Below, in pieces: positions 1-6,909 of a DNA stretch of 61,516 nucleotides. Source of the DNA: a bacterium (GTDB lineage: Bacteria; Cyanobacteriota; Vampirovibrionia; Gastranaerophilales; UBA9971); contig JBAWVS010000008.1 of assembly GCA_037147175.1 (NCBI GenBank), positions 1 to 61,516 of the forward strand. Direction: 5' to 3'. The translations under genes were made by a program, and so were the position numbers. Position 1 is the first letter of the stretch; every line of letters begins with the position of its first letter. The notes below the pieces were generated by a model, which saw only the letters and a list, made by a program, of their open reading frames with translations, was not told the DNA's origin and did not search any database.

Positions 1-245
1 CTAGTATCATTATTTTCCAAAGGTGATAAATTAGCTTTTTCCCATATTGTTTTTAAATATTTTTCTCTTGATTTATGTGCATCTCTTGTTAATTTAGCTC
101 TTCTTCTTTTTCTGTTTTCTGAAACATCCGCATATTCTGGGTTTATAAGCATAGATTTTAATTGTTTTATCTCATGTCCGACCCTAACGCAAATTCCTAT
201 GCTGGCTTTACCTAAATCAAATCCAAAGACAAGCTTTTCTTTCAT
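1..245 (-). CDS. cas9: Type II CRISPR nuclease Cas9, N-terminal fragment cut by the window edge
   Basis: Too short for a routine ORF list because the gene runs off the left end; 81 codons are visible from an ATG at 245. Residues 7-17 (FGFDLGKASIG) match the RuvC-I motif, with Asp10 in the catalytic position. About 30 residues later comes an Arg/Lys-rich helix (NRKRRRAKLTRDAHKSREK) that fits the Cas9 bridge helix, followed by an IW...NL segment that recalls Francisella-type (II-B) Cas9. Cas9 is the RNA-guided DNA endonuclease of type II CRISPR systems; HNH and the remaining RuvC motifs would lie outside the window. An AAGGAA ribosome-binding site sits about 10 bases before the ATG. No CRISPR array or obvious tracrRNA is seen inside the window. 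A shorter RuvC/bridge-helix relative such as IscB is the main alternative. Confidence 0.8.
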   Translation of the reverse strand, partial: MKEKLVFGFDLGKASIGICVRVGHEIKQLKSMLINPEYADVSENRKRRRAKLTRDAHKSREKYLKTIWEKANLSPLENNDT

Positions 246-313
246 TATAATTATTCCTTATCTATAATAAGTATATTAAAGATTAATTTTCTCTTTATAA
301 TAATACTTCAAAT

Positions 314-342
314 ATAATATACAAATAAAACAAGTTTATCAA
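314..342 (-). promoter_or_regulatory. Putative sigma70-type promoter of cas9
   Basis: Reading leftwards, TTGATA (342-337) is followed after 17 bases by TATTAT (319-314). This places a start site near 306 and leaves a leader of about 60 bases before the Cas9 ATG at 245. It is a box match only; no start site has been mapped. Confidence 0.5.
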
Positions 343-456
343 AAATTTATGCAACTGTTATTTTCTGTTACTTTTTATACTTTTCTCTGTGGGATTTATA
401 TTTTTATCATGCCGGAATAAAAGCATATTAATTTGGTTTTAAATGCGGTCTGAATT

Positions 457-1296
457 TTAATCGCTGGTTAACTGGTCATTTGATATTTGCAAATTTTTGT
501 TTGAAGCTAAAAAATTATTTTTGGACACAATTTTTTTACCACTTTCTTTTTCAAGCTGTTTTCTTGCATCTCCTGCAATTTTACCGCCTTTTTTTGCAAC
601 TTCATGATTTTCCTTAAATCCCTGCGCATTTGTATTTTTTGCAATTTCTGTTGTTGAAGCTTCACCAAGCATTGAAAAGATAAGCTCAAGGTCGGTCATG
701 TGATCTCTTAAATTTTCTCTTTTTAATCCTTTATAATCTTTATATTCGGAAGGTGTCATTCCAAAAGTAGCTTTTGCAATTTCGGCAGTTAATATCGAAT
801 ATTCTTTACCTTCGATTACTCCTCTTTTTTGCCATTCGTCAGTTAATTCTTCCCTTAGGGCAATTCCTCTGACTCTTTTTTCAATCCAACTGTCAGGATA
901 ACCTTTGGCTTTGTATATTTCTTTCATTCTTTGCTGTGCAAGTTCAGGGTTTTCAATTTCCTGTACTCTTTCATAACCAACTTTTGCAAGCCATCTCTTG
1001 AATGGTTCAGCTTTTTTACTTGGAATAGATTGAATTATACGGAAAACACCTTCTGTATTTGAACAATTAAGTTTTTGTTTTCCGCCTTCTGTTTCAATTG
1101 GAAGGGGGGTGACAATTTGTCCCCACCCTTCGGAAAGTTCGGGATCTCTTTTTTTAATTTTTTTTATATAATCTGTCGGATTTATGCTGTCTGTTAATAC
1201 TTCTACAACATCAACAATTGAAAAATACCATTCATCATTATGAAGAGTTCTTCTGATTTTTTTTCCCTCGAAAATAATCAATTTATTTTCTGTCAT
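457..1296 (-). CDS. Bro-N domain (phage antirepressor-like) protein
   Basis: A 279-residue protein. The first ~110 residues (IIFEGKKIRRTLHNDEWYFS, then a block with TEGVFRIIQSIPSKKAEPFK) match the Bro-N domain found in phage and prophage antirepressors and in many accessory-genome proteins. The middle (~115-215) is a charged helical region that includes ELTDEWQKRG. The end is Lys/Asn-rich with a KKGGKIAGDARKQLE segment. Bro-N proteins bind DNA, and the role here is probably regulatory, but no target is evident. It lies behind cas9 on the same strand with 211 bases between them and is surrounded by gene debris, which fits an accessory or prophage-derived patch. The ATG at 1296 has only a weak upstream purine run (AAGGGTAAG). 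Confidence 0.8.
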   Translation of the reverse strand: MTENKLIIFEGKKIRRTLHNDEWYFSIVDVVEVLTDSINPTDYIKKIKKRDPELSEGWGQIVTPLPIETEGGKQKLNCSNTEGVFRIIQSIPSKKAEPFKRWLAKVGYERVQEIENPELAQQRMKEIYKAKGYPDSWIEKRVRGIALREELTDEWQKRGVIEGKEYSILTAEIAKATFGMTPSEYKDYKGLKRENLRDHMTDLELIFSMLGEASTTEIAKNTNAQGFKENHEVAKKGGKIAGDARKQLEKESGKKIVSKNNFLASNKNLQISNDQLTSD

Positions 1297-1561
1297 TTCT
1301 TACCCTTTTATTTAAATAATTAAAAAAATTTTATCATGCAAAAATGTTTTAATAGAAATAGATTATAATGGTTTTCTTATTTTTTCCAATAAAAACAACA
1401 TATTATAGGATTTTTTACTTGAAACAAAATCCAAAATATTTTGAGCTATAAATTCTATTTTCGCCCCCGATGGGGAGAGTTTTTAAAAAAGAGTTTCGGC
1501 GATTTCCGTTGAAGCTCTTTTTTTATGCTCGACGCTATTTCGACGCCCTCGACGCTTTTGG

Positions 1562-1777
1562 GATAAGCATATAAATTGGTGGCATTATAACAATTTACAT
1601 CAATATGATTCTATACAAAATTTGCCAAATAATTGGCTGTATAGTGATATAAATCAAATTGTTCAAGCTATGTCAAATTATGCAACGATTCAAGGAATTT
1701 CTTGTAATACAGTTGATGATGTCAAAAATAATTTTGAATTAATGAATCTGTATATTACAAACAGTTGGCACTCTTAA
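1562..1777 (+). pseudogene. C-terminal coding remnant of unknown protein
   Basis: An open frame without a credible start reads as aromatic/Asn-rich protein: DKHINWWHYNNLHQYDSIQ, then NNWLYSDINQIVQAMSNYA, and ends ...LYITNSWHS at TAA 1775-1777. Its amino-acid composition is protein-like, unlike the neighbouring DNA, so I read it as the 3' end of a gene that lost its front half. I do not recognise the family. The open frame continues upstream past 1500, but there it no longer looks like protein. Confidence 0.35.
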
Positions 1778-1799
1778 TATAATTTTAGCAATAATTAAA

Positions 1800-2100
1800 T
1801 TAAAAGTTATTTCTTGCCTCCTGTTTTAAAAAATAACCAATAAATATAAAAACTCCAATAATATACAATAGTGTAAGAACAACAAATGTATTTAAAACAG
1901 CATGCCTGAAAATAAAATAGCAAATATACAGCCTCTAAAAAATCTTAAATTTCCTATAATACAGGGCTTTGTGTTCTGTTGTAACTCTATATCAGGCATT
2001 CTCATTCTCTTTTCAATTTTGTATTTTTAAATAACCCAAATAATAAGGCTTTTAAAAGCTCTGGTTCAATGGAAATATTTATAAAATTGGAAAAATTCAT
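1800..2100 (-). pseudogene. Tiny overlapping frames, possible decayed small membrane protein
   Basis: Three small pieces read leftwards. A 32-codon frame (2100-2002, starting MNFSNFINI) overlaps by ATGA a 37-codon frame (2005-1892, starting MRMPDIELQQN and ending in a hydrophobic stretch). A shifted frame then continues to 1800 with a strongly hydrophobic helix (TFVVLTLLYIIGVFIFIGYF) and the tail LKQEARNNF. Joined by one frameshift, the last two would give a small membrane protein. Either this is a decayed gene or the pieces are chance frames in AT-rich DNA. Confidence 0.25.
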
Positions 2101-2143
2101 CAGATTCGCTCTTATTTTTGAAAAACGGTTATGTGTAGTATTT

Positions 2144-2202
2144 ATACATACTAATTATTATGCATAATCACATCAACTATACAAGCATAAAAATACATAC
2201 TA
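2144..2202. promoter_or_regulatory. Direct-repeat operator upstream of the ribbon-helix-helix gene
   Basis: The 10-mer ATACATACTA occurs at 2144-2153 and again at 2193-2202. Each copy is followed within a few bases by TATGC plus CATA or GTATA. The first copy also belongs to an inverted repeat (TAGTAT...ATACTA). Small ribbon-helix-helix regulators commonly bind such repeats and control their own gene, and these lie directly in front of that gene. Confidence 0.4.
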
Positions 2203-2239
2203 TTCTATGCGTATATTAAGTACACTTGGTGTGATAATA

Positions 2240-2419
2240 ATGTCAAAAACCGATAAAATACTAGAACTTACAAGAAATAAGACCAAAAGAACAACATTAA
2301 TGTTTAATCCTGAATTATGGAAATTATTTAAAACCGCTTGCGAACAAGATAATACAAAACCAACCCCAAAAATGGAAAAATGGATTTTAAATTATCTTGA
2401 GGAAAAAGGTTTGTTATAA
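2240..2419 (+). CDS. Small ribbon-helix-helix DNA-binding protein
   Basis: About 59 residues from ATG 2240. A short basic N terminus (MSKTDKILELTRNKTKR) precedes a beta strand (TTLMFNPELW) and two helices (KLFKTACEQDN; PKMEKWILNYLEEKG), the layout of CopG/ParD/ParG-type ribbon-helix-helix repressors. In-frame starts also exist at 2207 (ATG) and 2231 (GTG). I prefer 2240 because the operator repeats end at 2202, which leaves no leader for 2207. No toxin partner follows, so a plasmid-type or orphan regulator is more likely than a complete toxin-antitoxin pair. Confidence 0.6.
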   Translation: MSKTDKILELTRNKTKRTTLMFNPELWKLFKTACEQDNTKPTPKMEKWILNYLEEKGLL

Positions 2420-2543
2420 ATCTATTAATATCTGAATTTTCAAAGGCAAAAGTATGCAATTTTTAAGAAGCTGTCTTTTATAGACAAAATAAAGAATTCA
2501 TCAATAACATTTTTCCGAAGATAGTCCAAAGTCAGATTAGTTT

Positions 2544-2585
2544 ATAGAAAAAAGCTTTAGGCAGAACCTAAAGCCTTTTTTCTAT
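2544..2585. terminator. Bidirectional intrinsic terminator
   Basis: A stem of about 17 base pairs (ATAGAAAAAAGCTTTAGG against CCTAAAGCCTTTTTTCTAT, one bulge) with loop CAGAA and A/T runs on both sides. It lies between the convergent ribbon-helix-helix and FadL-like genes. Confidence 0.75.
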
Positions 2586-2647
2586 ATCAAAAACTTCGAA
2601 CAACTAAATATATTTTTGTTTGATTTTTTCGGTCAACCTATAAGAGA

Positions 2648-3967
2648 TTAAAATTTATACCTAAGGCTACAAACAGCACTTTGTTCGCCCATAGTAGTTT
2701 TTACCTCTGTATTATTCACAGGACCTGAAACACTTTGGAACTTTCCTTGACTTGTGTTTTTTATCCCTAAAACATAAGCTAATGAAACATCAATTTTGTC
2801 TGTTATTTTGTATGTTGCACCGGCTGTGATGTGATTTTGTATAATAGCAGGTGAACCCAATACAAAGAATGTATCATGATCTCTTATAGGGTTATTATTA
2901 TACGAATACCCCAGCCTTAAACTAAGGTTTTTATTAACTTCATATTCTCCGCCTGTACTAAAGACATATATACTTTTATACCCGTATCCTTGTACAGCAC
3001 TGGTATTCGGGTCAAATCCGGCATCCTTGAAACCCTGGGTATTTGAATAGTTAATATATCTTGCATCGGTCATTAATTTTAATTTTGGTATTCTGGAATA
3101 ACCAAGACCTACACTGGCAATCATGGGAAAGTTAAGCCTGAAATTATAATTACGATTGTTGCCAAGCTCATCAAGACCTTTAAAGTGAAAATTTCCCATC
3201 CATTGAGGACTTTTTAAAGAAGCCCCTGCGTGAATTCCGTTGTTCTCATAATAGATTCCGCCTTGAACTCCGGCTCCTGCAGTCCATGAAGTATTAGAAT
3301 TCGGGTAAGTTTTGTATCCGTCAGCGTTTGCATCATCAGGAACTGCACCGGCAAAAGGACTCGAATTTAAAGAAGCAATATCAAGTACAGGCGCAATACC
3401 AACAGACAAACTTTTTGTTACTTTGTAAGCAAATGCAGGAGAAACCTGAACAAGCACATATTTTGTTTTTATTTCTCCAAAACCGTAACCGTTAGGAGGC
3501 TGTGATGTTAAAATCGGATTAGTTGATGTTTTTGGGAAATATACTCCAAAACCACTGACTACATTGGCAGAAACACCGGTCGCCCATTTATTATTTTTGT
3601 CCTTATATACATAGGCAAAACTTGGTAGAGGCATAATGTCTAATTTACTTCGGGTACTGTCTTCCAAATGCGTTGAGGGAACTCCTGCTCCAAACGCATT
3701 AGGCTCTACAGAGGATTTCAAATGGAGATTTACAAACATAACTTCTCCATTTATTTGAGCTTGTGAAGAATCAAGTCCGGTAATTGTAGCAGGATTCCAG
3801 TATAAAGCTCCTGAAGCATCAAGAGGCATAGCTGTGGATGTTCCTGCCACACTCTGGTTTATAGCTCCCACTCCTGTAACAACATGTCCGGCCGTGGCAT
3901 TTGCAGAATTAGCTGCAACGATTAAACTAACAAACAAAAATAGTAATGTAAAAACCTTTCTCAACAT
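2648..3967 (-). CDS. FadL/OMPP1-family outer-membrane transport protein
   Basis: About 439 residues. A Sec signal peptide (basic MLRK, hydrophobic FTLLFLFVSLIVAA, then NSANA) is followed directly by the FadL hallmark region, with AINQSVAGTSTA and ALYWNPATITGL carrying the NPA motif. The rest alternates polar and aromatic residues as in a 14-strand beta barrel, and the protein ends in LRYKF, a typical outer-membrane C-terminal Phe signature. FadL proteins take up long-chain fatty acids or other hydrophobic compounds across the outer membrane; the substrate here is unknown. The start is the ATG at 3967, with AAGGTGG 6-7 bases upstream; a TTG one codon earlier is less likely. It is monocistronic and ends at the terminator near 2560. 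Confidence 0.88.
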   Translation of the reverse strand: MLRKVFTLLFLFVSLIVAANSANATAGHVVTGVGAINQSVAGTSTAMPLDASGALYWNPATITGLDSSQAQINGEVMFVNLHLKSSVEPNAFGAGVPSTHLEDSTRSKLDIMPLPSFAYVYKDKNNKWATGVSANVVSGFGVYFPKTSTNPILTSQPPNGYGFGEIKTKYVLVQVSPAFAYKVTKSLSVGIAPVLDIASLNSSPFAGAVPDDANADGYKTYPNSNTSWTAGAGVQGGIYYENNGIHAGASLKSPQWMGNFHFKGLDELGNNRNYNFRLNFPMIASVGLGYSRIPKLKLMTDARYINYSNTQGFKDAGFDPNTSAVQGYGYKSIYVFSTGGEYEVNKNLSLRLGYSYNNNPIRDHDTFFVLGSPAIIQNHITAGATYKITDKIDVSLAYVLGIKNTSQGKFQSVSGPVNNTEVKTTMGEQSAVCSLRYKF

Positions 3968-4478
3968 CAAATTCCACCTTCTTATCCAACTCTTAATACA
4001 AACTATTGTTAATAAATCATGTTCTTTTTAACACAGTATAAAGTATATTGTAAAAAGAGTAAACTTTTTATTTATATTCAAAAAAACTCTTTAGAGCCAA
4101 ATATAAAAACATTAATAATTAGATGTGTAGCCTATCAGTCAGCAAATATAAAGATGTTATGAAAAAATTCAAAATCATTTTTTATATAATTATATTTTAT
4201 AAAGATTCAAGCTGCGTGTAAAAGCTGTTTAATTAATAAAACATTGGTTTTATCTGCGTTAATGATTCTAAAACAAACTAACAAAAGCTGCTTTTCGCTA
4301 AAACTTTTAAAATTTCTTTTACAGACAAGAGAAGTGTTTCATTAATAATATTATTTTAAATATCGTCCAAATAGAGGAGAAATTTTGACGCTATTTGGAA
4401 ATTATTTAACTAATTTAATAAGTTACTTGATATAGACAGAAAAATTAAACTTTATCAAAAAAATTATCATCTAAGTCT
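3968..4478. other. Intergenic, no gene seen
   Basis: About 510 AT-rich bases between the porin gene and the MerR-type gene, holding the porin promoter region and the 3' flank of merR. A 20-codon frame at 4158 (MKKFKIIF...) has no ribosome-binding site and is not credible. I see no RNA gene or repeat. Confidence 0.5.
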
Positions 4479-4868
4479 TCATACATATGTATTCTCTTTT
4501 AAATATATTTCACATTTTTCACAGGTTTTTTTACAGGTTTTTTGTGAAAATTCCCAACACTTTTTCTTTTGTCCGCTAAGTTCACAACATTTTGAACGCT
4601 TTTCTTGTGAACATTTTTTTAATTTCCAACAAGGAGTGAAATCAAGAAGTCTTTTAATGCCAGGTATACTCAAATTTTCTTCATGAATAAGCTTTCTCAA
4701 ACATTCAATTCTTGTTAAATCATTTTTTGAAAACATTCGTTTCCCGCCATGTCTTTGTGGCTTTATTAAACCTTCAGCCTCGTAAATTCTCAAGGTTCTT
4801 GGATGAACATTAAGAATTTGTGCGGCAATTCCCATTGAATATACAGGTAAATTTTCGTTAACTTCCAT
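4479..4868 (-). CDS. MerR-family transcriptional regulator with cysteine-rich tail
   Basis: 129 residues. Residues 8-75 form a MerR winged helix: YSMGIAAQILNVHPRTLRIY, EAEGLIKP, a wing with KRMFSKNDL, and IECLRKLIHEENLSI. This N-terminal part resembles HspR-type regulators. The last ~50 residues are unusual: about ten cysteines in CWKLKKCSQEKRSKCCEL, CWEFSQKTCKKTCEKC, enough to bind metal or an Fe-S cluster. It is transcribed divergently from a DUF5320/NifX-like pair, and a perfect 24-base palindrome lies between them, so it probably controls that pair and itself. The effector (metal, redox or cluster status) is inference. Confidence 0.8.
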   Translation of the reverse strand: MEVNENLPVYSMGIAAQILNVHPRTLRIYEAEGLIKPQRHGGKRMFSKNDLTRIECLRKLIHEENLSIPGIKRLLDFTPCWKLKKCSQEKRSKCCELSGQKKKCWEFSQKTCKKTCEKCEIYLKENTYV

Positions 4869-4932
4869 TTCTTATCACAATACCTATTACTATTGATTTT
4901 ATTATATCAGAAAATTTATAAATATTAAACTA

Positions 4933-4967
4933 ACTTGACAATTATAATTGTCAAGTGTTATTATAAT
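4933..4967 (+). promoter_or_regulatory. MerR-type operator/promoter with 20-base spacer
   Basis: A perfect 24-base palindrome spans 4933-4956 (arms ACTTGACAATTA). It contains TTGACA (4936-4941), which pairs with TATAAT at 4962-4967 across a 20-base spacer. Overlong 19-20 base spacers bound by a dimer on a palindrome are the hallmark of MerR-activated promoters. By symmetry the palindrome also gives a TTGACA reading toward the merR-type gene. Confidence 0.65.
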
Positions 4968-5012
4968 CGTAATTGTTATTATGAGTTGTTAGAAAAAATA
5001 AAGGAGACTACT

Positions 5013-5249
5013 ATGCCAAATTTTGACGGGAATGGTCCTTCAAGAACAGGACAGAGAAGAAGATGCAGAAAAGGCCGAATGATGAACGATAATAGTAGAA
5101 TCAAATTTAACAAAGAAACCGTTATAATCAGCTGCGGCAATTCTAAAATCAAATCAGCGACTGATGAGTTAAATTTAATAAAAGTAGAAAAACAGACTAT
5201 TGAATCAAGACTCAAAGCCCTTAATGAAAGAATTTTAGAACTAGAATAA
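5013..5249 (+). CDS. DUF5320-like small protein
   Basis: 78 residues. The N terminus MPNFDGNGPSRTGQRRRCR follows the MPGFDGTGP..G pattern of DUF5320 proteins, which often sit beside NifX/NifB-like genes in anaerobes. The C-terminal third (ELNLIKVEKQTIESRLKALN) is a coiled-coil helix. The ATG at 5013 is preceded by a good AAGGAGA site at 5001-5007, which decides against an earlier in-frame start at 4935. Function is unknown. It is the first gene of a two-gene unit with the NifX-like gene 21 bases downstream. Confidence 0.75.
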   Translation: MPNFDGNGPSRTGQRRRCRKGRMMNDNSRIKFNKETVIISCGNSKIKSATDELNLIKVEKQTIESRLKALNERILELE

Positions 5250-5270
5250 AAAAAGAAAGAGGAGATAAAA

Positions 5271-5621
5271 ATGAAATTTGCAATACCTACCGAAAATGAT
5301 AAATTATGTATACATTTTGGAAGCTGTAAGATATTTACTTTCATTGAAGTTGATGATAATTCAAAAGAGATTATTTCAAAAGAAACTATAGCTCCTTCAG
5401 GACAGTGCCATGAATATATGGTTCCATGGGTAAAAGAAAATGGCGCTAATATTATTATTGCAGGAGGAATGGGTGTACCTGCCCAAAAAATGCTTAAAGA
5501 GCAAGGAATTACAGTTATTATTGGAGCACCAACCGAAGCGCCTGAGCTTCTTGTTTCAAATTACTTGAACGGTGTTTTGAAAACAATTTCAAATTCTTGC
5601 AGTTGCGGCTGCAACCACTAG
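5271..5621 (+). CDS. Dinitrogenase iron-molybdenum cofactor-like (NifX/NifB C-terminal) protein
   Basis: 116 residues with the fold signature of the NifX/NafY/MTH1175 family: MKFAIPTENDKLCIHFGSCK at the start, IIAGGMGVPAQKMLKEQGI in the middle and a terminal Cys cluster (CSCGCNH). In nitrogen fixers relatives carry FeMo-cofactor intermediates; stand-alone versions in anaerobes are thought to handle Fe-S or Mo-S clusters. No nif genes are present, so a role in nitrogen fixation is not implied. The upstream site is AGGAGA. It is co-transcribed with the DUF5320-like gene from the MerR-type promoter and ends at a strong terminator. Confidence 0.85.
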   Translation: MKFAIPTENDKLCIHFGSCKIFTFIEVDDNSKEIISKETIAPSGQCHEYMVPWVKENGANIIIAGGMGVPAQKMLKEQGITVIIGAPTEAPELLVSNYLNGVLKTISNSCSCGCNH

Positions 5622-5657
5622 AGAGAATTTTTAAAAAACAAAAAATATCTTTATCTT

Positions 5658-5696
5658 AACGGATACAGTCAATAAAACTGTATCCGTTTTTATTTT
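5658..5696 (+). terminator. Intrinsic terminator
   Basis: A perfect 12-base stem (AACGGATACAGT / ACTGTATCCGTT) with a 7-base loop, followed by TTTTATTTT. It ends the DUF5320/NifX-like unit just before the convergent YaiI-family gene. Confidence 0.85.
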
Positions 5697-5700
5697 AGAT

Positions 5701-6156
5701 TTATTTGTATTTTAAACGTTTTACCAGCTGCTGATCAAATGTATTTGCGAATTTCTGTTTATCTTTAGTGCTAAAAGGTCTTGGTCCGCTTGTCTGAATA
5801 CCAGTATCCCTTAATTCACTCATAAAATTTCTTACAGAAAGCCTTTCTCCAATATTAGCGTGCGTAAAAAGAACGCCATGAACACTTATTACGACAATTC
5901 CTTTTGGAACAAGCATGGCGGCAAGAGGTATATCCTGAGTTATAACCAAATCCGCATTATTAGCGTTCTCAGCTATATATTCATCCGCCACATCCGGACC
6001 TTGAGAAACTTTTACTGTAGAAATAAAAGGCGATTGAGGAATTGAAATAATTTTATTCGAAACAAATACTGTTTGAATACACCGCTTGAGTGCAGCTTTT
6101 ATAATGATATCTTTAATTTCGGACGGACAGGCATCCGCATCAACCCATATATTCAT
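5701..6156 (-). CDS. YaiI/YqxD family protein (DUF188)
   Basis: 151 residues, close to the family's usual length. The diagnostic opening is MNIWVDADACPSEIKDII, followed by VITQDIPLAAML and the C-terminal GPRPFSTKDKQKFANTFD. The family has a PIN-like nuclease fold with conserved Asp residues, but its biochemical role is not established. It is monocistronic and convergent with the NifX-like gene. Confidence 0.9.
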   Translation of the reverse strand: MNIWVDADACPSEIKDIIIKAALKRCIQTVFVSNKIISIPQSPFISTVKVSQGPDVADEYIAENANNADLVITQDIPLAAMLVPKGIVVISVHGVLFTHANIGERLSVRNFMSELRDTGIQTSGPRPFSTKDKQKFANTFDQQLVKRLKYK

Positions 6157-6492
6157 TTAACTTCCACTATCTATTTTCAGACTTTTCAAATACTCATTAT
6201 AGAACCCTTAATCTCAATATTATTTTACATTAAATATATCCCCGAACTTTTATTTGGTCATTAAATTTTTTAAGTATGATACACTAAGTAACAAATAAAA
6301 AATCTTAACGTTTTCGTCATTCTGAGTAAAAATCGAAAAATACGAATATAGTTGAAGATTGAGAGTTTTATTTAACTCGGCATAACTGTTTAAAATTTTT
6401 GTTACCTACTTAATACTTGTCTTTTTTTAAACTTGTTTAATAATATAATTGGTAGTAAAAATATATTTTAATTTCAAAGAAAGAGAATCAAA
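6157..6492. other. Intergenic, holds promoter of the zinc-ribbon gene
   Basis: About 335 AT-rich bases between divergent genes. A TATAAT at 6444-6449 may be the -10 of the downstream gene, but no good -35 stands in front of it. Near 6319 the words CGTCATTCTGAG look like a worn copy of a widespread palindromic intergenic repeat. Nothing else is seen. Confidence 0.4.
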
Positions 6493-6825
6493 ATGTTCAA
6501 TCAAAATTTCACAGACCAAGAATTACAATGCGCAGATTGTGGGCAAGGTTTCACATTCAGTGCTGAAGATCAAGAATTTTACGCTCAAAAAAGATATTCT
6601 ACCCCAAAAAGATGTGCATCTTGCAGAGCAAACAGAAAAGCGAATGACTCACGCGGTGGCGGCGGCGGATATGGCGGCGGCGGCAGAGGCGGATACGGTG
6701 GCGGATCCAGCAGACCTCAGTTCAGTGCTGTTTGCGCTGGTTGCGGCATAGAAACAACTGTTCCTTTTGAGCCTAAAGGCGATAGACCTGTTTACTGTTC
6801 TGATTGTTTCAGAAACAACAGATAA
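6493..6825 (+). CDS. Double zinc-ribbon protein with Gly-rich linker
   Basis: 110 residues. The first half has CADCGQGF...CASCRANRK, matching the probable zinc-ribbon family (zf-trcl). A linker of GGGGYGGGGRGGYGGGS follows. The second half has CAGC, exactly 17 residues, then CSDC, the CxxC-x17-CxxC motif. So there are two independent zinc sites joined by a flexible RGG-like linker, a layout seen in nucleic-acid-binding proteins. The target is unknown. The ATG at 6493 has a weak AAAGAAAGAGAA site upstream. The gene is monocistronic and ends at a terminator. Confidence 0.85.
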   Translation: MFNQNFTDQELQCADCGQGFTFSAEDQEFYAQKRYSTPKRCASCRANRKANDSRGGGGGYGGGGRGGYGGGSSRPQFSAVCAGCGIETTVPFEPKGDRPVYCSDCFRNNR

Positions 6826-6846
6826 AAATATAACTCTATAATATTT

Positions 6847-6900
6847 AAAGAAAATCTCTTAAAGTAAATTACTACCGCTTTAAAGAGATTTTTCTTTTTA
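6847..6900. terminator. Bidirectional intrinsic terminator
   Basis: AAAGAAAATCTCTTAAAG pairs with CTTTAAAGAGATTTTTCTTT around a 13-base loop. A- and T-rich flanks serve both the zinc-ribbon gene and the convergent recQ. Confidence 0.8.
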
Positions 6901-6909
6901 TTATCAAAT

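Larger units (their letters stand above)
1297..2239. other. Gene-poor accessory stretch with coding debris
   Basis: No intact gene larger than about 40 codons is seen. The stretch holds a C-terminal coding remnant on the plus strand (to 1777), tiny overlapping minus-strand frames (1800-2100) and the operator repeats of the ribbon-helix-helix gene. Around 1466-1560 the base composition is locally odd, with three CGACGC words in 27 bases. The pattern suggests repeated insertion and deletion. Confidence 0.6.

Noticed and set aside
246-456. CRISPR array or tracrRNA upstream of cas9
   Set aside because: No regularly spaced repeats and no recognisable anti-repeat could be found by eye; without the array repeat an anti-repeat cannot be tested.
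507-689. 60-codon minus-strand frame inside the Bro-N gene
   Set aside because: Shifted-frame shadow of the Bro-N coding sequence, rich in Gln/Lys.
2461-2480. AGAAGCTGTCTT shared between 2466 and 17398
   Set aside because: Only 12 bases shared, no extended similarity on either side; likely chance.
4158-4220. 20-codon frame MKKFKIIF...
   Set aside because: Too short, no ribosome-binding site, AT-rich composition expected by chance.
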